Assembly: GCA_958295525.1 (NCBI GenBank)
Contig: OY282355.1
Location: 2,165,931 to 2,229,930 of the forward strand
Source of the DNA: an uncultured Dehalococcoidia bacterium
GTDB lineage: Bacteria; Chloroflexota; Dehalococcoidia; Lucifugimonadales; Australimonadaceae
Direction of reading: 5' to 3'
Length of the DNA stretch: 64,000 bases
A program made the translations under genes and the position numbers. Positions within the stretch are counted from its first letter, which is position 1, and every line of letters begins with the position of its first letter. Below, piece by piece: positions 59,646-64,000 of this stretch. The notes beneath the pieces are model-generated. The model searched no databases. It worked only from the letters and a program-made list of their open reading frames with translations, and was not told where the DNA came from.

Positions 59646-60338
59646 ATGATGACGACGGCGGAGCGGGAGGCGCAAGCGGCGAATGACCGCGAGCGGTGGG
59701 AGCGCGAGCGGCTGCTGGAGTCGCTGGAGGCGTACCGGCGCGGGCTGGCGGACGCGCCGATGGTGCAGAAGTTCTCAGTGAGCCGCGGGGCGTCTCCCAA
59801 CGAAGACCGCCCGCTGACGGTGGTCGCGTCGGAGGAGTCGGAGGACCGGCTGGGCGACGTCGTGCGGGCGAACGGCTGGGACTTGCGCGCCTACCGGCGC
59901 AACCCGGTGTTCCTGTGGGCGCACGACTACACGCGGACGCCTATCGGCCGCAGTTCGTGGGTGGCCGTTGAAGAGCGGCGCTTGGTGGCCACGCTGGAGT
60001 TCGCGCCGACGGCGTTCGCCCGGGAAGTGGAGACGCTGTACCGGCGGCGCTTCCTGCGGGCGGTGAGCGTGGGCTTCCGCGCCAAGGCGTTCTCGTTCCG
60101 CAAGGGCAAGGACGGGACGGCGCAAGGCATCGAGTACAAGGAGCAGGAGTTGCTGGAATTGAGCGCGGTGCCGGTGCCGGCGAATCCGCACGCGCTTGCG
60201 AAGGCGTTGGACGGCGAGCTGAGCGCGCCGAGGCTCCGGCCGCTGTTCACGTTCGATATGCCGCCCGCTCGCGTGGAGCCGGAGGACGCGCAGCGAGTGA
60301 TGAGCGAATTGCGGCGCCTGCGCGGAATGGTGGCGTAA
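59646..60338 (+). CDS. HK97-type prohead protease
   Basis: A 230-residue phage maturation protease of the U35 family. The catalytic set is visible: His93 in FLWAHDYTRTPIG, Ser141 in RAVSVGFRAKAF and Glu171 in LLELSAVPVPANP. It trims capsid subunits inside a closing shell. GAAGGAGG precedes the ATG. It is the first of three genes; terminase, portal and tail genes are absent on both sides, and base composition matches the host. Confidence 0.93.
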   Translation: MMTTAEREAQAANDRERWERERLLESLEAYRRGLADAPMVQKFSVSRGASPNEDRPLTVVASEESEDRLGDVVRANGWDLRAYRRNPVFLWAHDYTRTPIGRSSWVAVEERRLVATLEFAPTAFAREVETLYRRRFLRAVSVGFRAKAFSFRKGKDGTAQGIEYKEQELLELSAVPVPANPHALAKALDGELSAPRLRPLFTFDMPPARVEPEDAQRVMSELRRLRGMVA

Positions 60339-60355
60339 GCGGCGCCGCCCGCAGC

Positions 60356-60381
60356 GGGAGTCCGCTGGGCGGCGGACTCCC
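60356..60381 (+). terminator. perfect hairpin after prohead protease
   Basis: A 10-bp perfect stem GGGAGTCCGC / GCGGACTCCC with a TGGGCG loop. A second weaker hairpin follows (GCGGGCGGGAACCCGC). No T tract, so it may limit read-through or stabilise RNA between the protease and the capsid genes. Confidence 0.45.
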
Positions 60382-60448
60382 ACGCGGGCGGGAACCCGCC
60401 GATGAACGAAATAACCCGGCGCGAGAGCCGGAAAAAGGAGGAGACGGT

Positions 60449-60697
60449 ATGAAGATCGTGCGGTTGGTTCGGAAGGCGGTGCAGGCGGCGCGGCTGGTGG
60501 ACGGCCTGTGCAAGGTCGCGCCGGAGGCCGGCGAGGCGCTGGAGAGCGGCGCGCGCCTGATGCAGGAGGCCGTCAGGTCGGCCCCGAACGGCCTGACGCA
60601 GGGGGAGCGCGCCGCGCTCGCGGAGGCGGCCCGCCGGTTCGGGGAGGAGTTGGCCCAGGCCGTCGAGGCCGCCCCGGTCGCCGGAGACGGGAAGTAG
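60449..60697 (+). CDS. small helical protein of the capsid island
   Basis: An 82-residue protein (MKIVRLVRKAVQAARLVDGL) predicted to be all helix, amphipathic, with two long helices and a loop at LTQGERAA. No family recognised. AAAGGAGGAGA precedes the ATG. Its place between protease and capsid is that of a scaffold, decoration or cargo protein in head modules; each is possible. Confidence 0.6.
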   Translation: MKIVRLVRKAVQAARLVDGLCKVAPEAGEALESGARLMQEAVRSAPNGLTQGERAALAEAARRFGEELAQAVEAAPVAGDGK

Positions 60698-60749
60698 ACG
60701 GCAGGAAGACGAACGGAGACAGGAAGAATTGCCCGAAGGAGGGACGGCG

Positions 60750-62078
60750 ATGGCGACGATGGACGAGATGCAGCGGGAGATCGTGGAGACCCAGGAGTTC
60801 GTGCGGGAGCGGCTCGGCCCCGTCACGAAGGAGTTGACGCTGTTGCGCGAGGAGCAGCAGCGGCTGGCCGGGGAGGTGCGCCGCGCCCTGGAGCGGGAGC
60901 GCGAGACGCGGCGCGAAGAGGTGCTGCGGAAGGGCGGCGCCGGCCGGCTGCGCGCCCGCGGCGGCAAGTTGGACGGCTTCGACCTGCTCGACCTCGCCGT
61001 GATGCGGAGCCTGCTCGCGGCGCAGCAGGCGCGCCCGCAAGACTACGACCCGCGCGCGCTCCGCGCCTGGGAAGAGAGCGTGGCGAAGGCGATGGACTCC
61101 GTCACCGCCGGAGCCGGCGACGAACTCGTGCCCCAGGAGGAGGCGCGCCAGTTGTGGGCGGACGTGAACGCGGAGACCGCCGTCGCCTCCCTCTTCGAGA
61201 CGGTGACGATGCCGACCAACCCGTTCGACGTGCCCCTGCAGTTGGGCGACGTCAACTGGTATCCCGGCGCGGCGAACACCGCCCCGGCGAGCACGGACCT
61301 CAAGACGGCCAAGCAGACCCTGACCGCCTACGAACTCGTCGGAATGGTGCCCTGGGCCTACGAACTCGACGAGGACGCCGTGATCGCAATGATGACGGAG
61401 GTCCGGAGCACGCTGATCCGCAACGCCGCCCAGGTGCTGGACGACGTGCTGATCAACGCCGACGCCTCGACCACCGGCAACGTCAACTACGACGGCGGCA
61501 CGCTCGCCGCGTCGACGGAAGGGTCGGCGCACTACTTGGTCGGATTCGACGGGCTCGTGCATCAGCCGCTGGTGGACAACACGGCGATGGCGAACAACTT
61601 CAACGCGGCGCCCTCGGCGGATATGTTCAACAAGTTGCGGCGGATGATGGGCAAGTACGGCCTGCGCCCGTCGGAACTCGCGTTCATCACCGACGTGGCC
61701 ACCTACATCGGGCTGCAGACGCTGGACGCCTTTCAGACGCTGGACAAGTTGGGGCCGCGCGCGACGCTGCTGACCGGCCAGTTGGGGGCGGTCGAGGGCG
61801 TGCCCGTGATCGTGTCGGAGCAGTTGCAGACGGCGGACGCGGACGGCAAAGTGACGTCGGGCGGCAACTCGGCGCCCGCAGGGCGGCTGCTCCTGGTCAA
61901 CCGGACGCAGTGGCGCAAGGGCTTCAAGCGCGAGTTGCTCATCGAAACCGACCGCGACGTTCGCAAGCGGCAGAACGTGATGGTCGTCAGCATGCGGGTC
62001 GCGTTCGCCGAGCGCACCGGCTCGCGCAGCGCGGCGAAGCACACCGCGCTGCACTACAACGTCAAGAGCCCGGCGTAG
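60750..62078 (+). CDS. HK97-fold major capsid protein
   Basis: A 442-residue capsid protein. Residues 1-75 form a helical Glu/Arg-rich delta (scaffold) domain. The shell domain begins near 80 and contains TNPFDVPLQLGDVNWYPGAANT, LTAYELVGMVPWAYEL, DVLINADAST, LRPSELAFITDVATY, VEGVPVIVSEQL and the late RQNVMVVSMRVAFAERTG. GAAGGAGGG precedes the ATG at 60750. Followed by a terminator. No other head or tail gene is present. Confidence 0.93.
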   Translation: MATMDEMQREIVETQEFVRERLGPVTKELTLLREEQQRLAGEVRRALERERETRREEVLRKGGAGRLRARGGKLDGFDLLDLAVMRSLLAAQQARPQDYDPRALRAWEESVAKAMDSVTAGAGDELVPQEEARQLWADVNAETAVASLFETVTMPTNPFDVPLQLGDVNWYPGAANTAPASTDLKTAKQTLTAYELVGMVPWAYELDEDAVIAMMTEVRSTLIRNAAQVLDDVLINADASTTGNVNYDGGTLAASTEGSAHYLVGFDGLVHQPLVDNTAMANNFNAAPSADMFNKLRRMMGKYGLRPSELAFITDVATYIGLQTLDAFQTLDKLGPRATLLTGQLGAVEGVPVIVSEQLQTADADGKVTSGGNSAPAGRLLLVNRTQWRKGFKRELLIETDRDVRKRQNVMVVSMRVAFAERTGSRSAAKHTALHYNVKSPA

Positions 62079-62106
62079 CGCGCCGGCTCCGCGCAGCCGG
62101 ACGGGG

Positions 62107-62136
62107 GGGAGGGCGCGGATGCGCCCTCCCCTCTTT
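62107..62136 (+). terminator. terminator after capsid gene
   Basis: Perfect 10-bp stem GGGAGGGCGC / GCGCCCTCCC with a GGAT loop, followed by CTCTTT. It begins 29 bases after the capsid stop and closes the island. Confidence 0.65.
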
Positions 62137-62234
62137 GCGTTGGGGCGGCGCGCTGCGCGCCGCTCCGTTGCTGGCGGAGCGCTACACTTGCGGCCCACGC
62201 CGATTTCCACTCCAAAAGGACGCTCCCTGGCTTT

Positions 62235-64000
62235 ATGATCGCATCTTCCGCTCCGAACCCGCCTCTGCGAAGAGTCGCAGCCGCACTCGGTCGGCATTGG
62301 GCCGTCTTCGCCGCGCTCGGGCTGTTCCTGCTGGCGGGACTAGCCGTCCTGGACGATTACGGAGTATCCCCTGACGAAAGCGCTCATCGAACTCACGGCT
62401 CCGCCGTCATTGATTACGTTCTGGGCAACGGCGACCTCCTGCTGAGGCATCGGGACAAACACCACGGAGTCGGGTCCGAAATGCCTCTTCAATTCCTCGA
62501 GCGCGCGCTGAGGCTCGAGGACAGCCGTGAAGTCTATCTAGCCCGCCACTTGTTGGTTCATTTCTTCTTTTTGACAGGGGGGCTGTTCATCTATCTGCTG
62601 GCGCAGAGGCTCTTCAAAAGCAGGCTGATCGCGCTGCTCGCTATGCTGCTGTTTCTCCTGCATCCGAGGTTGTACGCGCACTCGTTCGTGAACGACAAAG
62701 ACATCTCATTCCTCAGTATGTTTATGATCGTGTTGTTCTTGGCGAGTTGGGCATTTCGGAAAGACAGGCTGTGGGCGTTCGCGCTGCTGGGAGCAGGCGT
62801 AGGGATGCTGATGAACATTCGCATAATGGGCGCGATGCTCGTTCCGGCGGTCCTTACGATGCGGGGGCTCGAATTGCTGGGAGCCTCCGGCCCGGCCGAG
62901 CGGAAGCGCGTTTTGCTGAGTGCCGGCGTGTTCGCCATCGTTGGAGTATTGACGCTGTATGCAGCGTTGCCGTACCTCTGGAGCGATCCCCTCGGCCGCT
63001 TCATAGAATCTCTTGCCCGCGCAGCCAATCACTCCAATGAGACGTCGGAACTGTTCCGAGGCGCGATAATTTTCTCCAAAGACGTTCCTCCCGATTACAT
63101 CCCTACTTGGTTCTCGGTTACAACGCCCCCGGTTGCGCTGCTGTTTGGCGCGTTGGGAGCAAGCGCCTTGCTATGGCAATGGGCGCGCGGCAACCTCGGC
63201 GCTTTTGGCGACACGCGGCTGCGCTTCGGATTGTTCGTCCTTGGCTGCTTCATTACCCCTATCCTCACAGTTATTCTCCTCGGATCCACGCTGTTCAACG
63301 GCTGGCGGCACTTGTTTTTCCTATGGGCGCCGTTCTCGCTGCTCGCCGCGTTCGGTCTGCGCTGGCTGGTGAACCGCTTCGCGCAACCGGTTCCGCGCGC
63401 GCTGGTCTATGGAGCGGCGGGGGCCGGGGCGGCGGCGACGGCAATTTCGATGGCGCTCTTGCATCCGAACCAGCAAGTCTACTTCAACTTTTTCGAAGAC
63501 CGAGTCACACCGGATAACCTGAGCGCTCGGTACGTCCTCGACTACTGGAGCCTCGCGACTTTCGGCGCGCATGACCATTTCTTGGACGGCGAGCAACCCA
63601 GCGCAACCGTTCAATATAGAACGGACACAGCGTATAGATTCGGGACGCTCCCACAGAGGGATAGAGAGCGCATCCGCGTTGTGAATTCCGCGCTCCCCGC
63701 ATTCTCCGTCAGGACGAGCAGACCGGATCCGGGCGACGATACGCTCTACATAAAGGAGGTGTACAACAACGTGATCGCCGCTCTCGTGAGAGAGCAGCCG
63801 CAAGAGAACCCTTTCCCTGCGATGTATGAGGCGGCCCTCTCCGGCGAGCCAATTGTCCGCTCAGTCTTCGACCTGTACGCGCAGGGTCACGCGTTGATCT
63901 ACGTCAAAGAGCCGTGCGCGGCAGCCGACCTCAACGGAGGATTCGTCCTGCGCTTCTACCCGGTGGAGCCGGATGACCTGCCGGATGAGCATCGAAGGAT
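62235..64000 (+). CDS. GT-C-like multi-pass membrane protein (partial, runs off the end)
   Basis: An open frame from the ATG at 62235 continues for at least 588 residues without a stop and is cut by the window end. It begins with one helix, then VSPDESAHRTHG, an acidic outer-loop motif of GT-C glycosyltransferases, then FVNDKDISFLSMFM and many helices, then a soluble tail from about residue 420. It resembles the 21096 protein in layout. Codon use is slightly less GC-rich than its neighbours. A TACACT is at about 62183. Substrate unknown. Confidence 0.75.
   Translation, partial: MIASSAPNPPLRRVAAALGRHWAVFAALGLFLLAGLAVLDDYGVSPDESAHRTHGSAVIDYVLGNGDLLLRHRDKHHGVGSEMPLQFLERALRLEDSREVYLARHLLVHFFFLTGGLFIYLLAQRLFKSRLIALLAMLLFLLHPRLYAHSFVNDKDISFLSMFMIVLFLASWAFRKDRLWAFALLGAGVGMLMNIRIMGAMLVPAVLTMRGLELLGASGPAERKRVLLSAGVFAIVGVLTLYAALPYLWSDPLGRFIESLARAANHSNETSELFRGAIIFSKDVPPDYIPTWFSVTTPPVALLFGALGASALLWQWARGNLGAFGDTRLRFGLFVLGCFITPILTVILLGSTLFNGWRHLFFLWAPFSLLAAFGLRWLVNRFAQPVPRALVYGAAGAGAAATAISMALLHPNQQVYFNFFEDRVTPDNLSARYVLDYWSLATFGAHDHFLDGEQPSATVQYRTDTAYRFGTLPQRDRERIRVVNSALPAFSVRTSRPDPGDDTLYIKEVYNNVIAALVREQPQENPFPAMYEAALSGEPIVRSVFDLYAQGHALIYVKEPCAAADLNGGFVLRFYPVEPDDLPDEHRR

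Noticed and set aside
59646-62078. Gene transfer agent considered for the capsid island
   Set aside because: No terminase, portal or tail genes in the window; cannot be claimed from three genes.

Overview
The window is a dense, very GC-rich bacterial chromosome segment with about 55 protein genes, short intergenic gaps, many GTG/TTG starts and several apparently leaderless transcripts. No tRNA, rRNA, CRISPR array or insertion sequence was found. The gene content points to Chloroflexota, probably a Dehalococcoidia/SAR202-like lineage, although this is inference without a search: a DUF2298 'YYY' membrane protein next to an Agl23-like protein (families shared by Chloroflexota and Archaea), many Rieske oxygenases, amidohydrolases and LLM-type oxidoreductases, a bacterial-type AdoMet decarboxylase, and Pro/Thr-rich secreted proteins.

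Layout. 1-7 kb: an SbcC/Rad50-like ATPase, an MFS transporter, then NAD metabolism genes (nicotinate phosphoribosyltransferase, NUDIX hydrolase, NAD kinase). 7-12 kb: a secreted Ser/Asp-rich protein, a DUF2442/DUF4160 pair whose second gene is frameshifted, the polyamine genes speE and speD, an amidohydrolase and a frameshifted Uma2-family gene. 12-15 kb: two divergent Rieske oxygenases. 15-18.6 kb: a complete zinc uptake locus (Fur/Zur-type regulator, ZnuA with a long His/Asp repeat, ZnuC, ZnuB) headed by a 25-bp operator-like palindrome. 18.6-28 kb: a CoiA-like protein, an LLM oxidoreductase, a nucleoside deoxyribosyltransferase-like protein, a GT-C-like membrane protein, the small and medium subunits of a molybdenum hydroxylase without a large subunit, a class II aldolase, an AtzE/AtzG-like amidase pair and a HAD phosphatase.

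27.8-39.3 kb is mostly core metabolism and translation: pyruvate kinase, a LON-domain protein, ProS, a DEAD-box helicase, a substrate-binding-like protein divergent from a bicupin, rpsP-khpA-rimM, and heme A synthesis (ctaB, ctaA) with a mini CoxB-like membrane protein. 39.5-48 kb: two oligopeptide-type ABC permeases, a TyrA-like dehydrogenase, a parvulin PPIase, a second amidohydrolase, tilS, a CBS/transporter-associated protein and tsaD. 48-57.6 kb: one tightly packed minus-strand operon, ftsY - DUF2298 with an inserted FG-GAP propeller - Agl23-like protein - flippase-like protein - FAD oxidoreductase, which looks like an envelope glycosylation unit. 57.8-64 kb: a degenerate trypsin-like secreted protein, an isolated HK97-type prohead protease / small protein / capsid island, and a GT-C-like membrane protein that runs off the end.

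The strongest candidates for something new are the stand-alone capsid-protease island (59.6-62.1 kb), the FG-GAP propeller embedded in the DUF2298 protein, and the family of palindromic TTCCCGC...GCGGGAA intergenic repeats scattered over at least ten loci.
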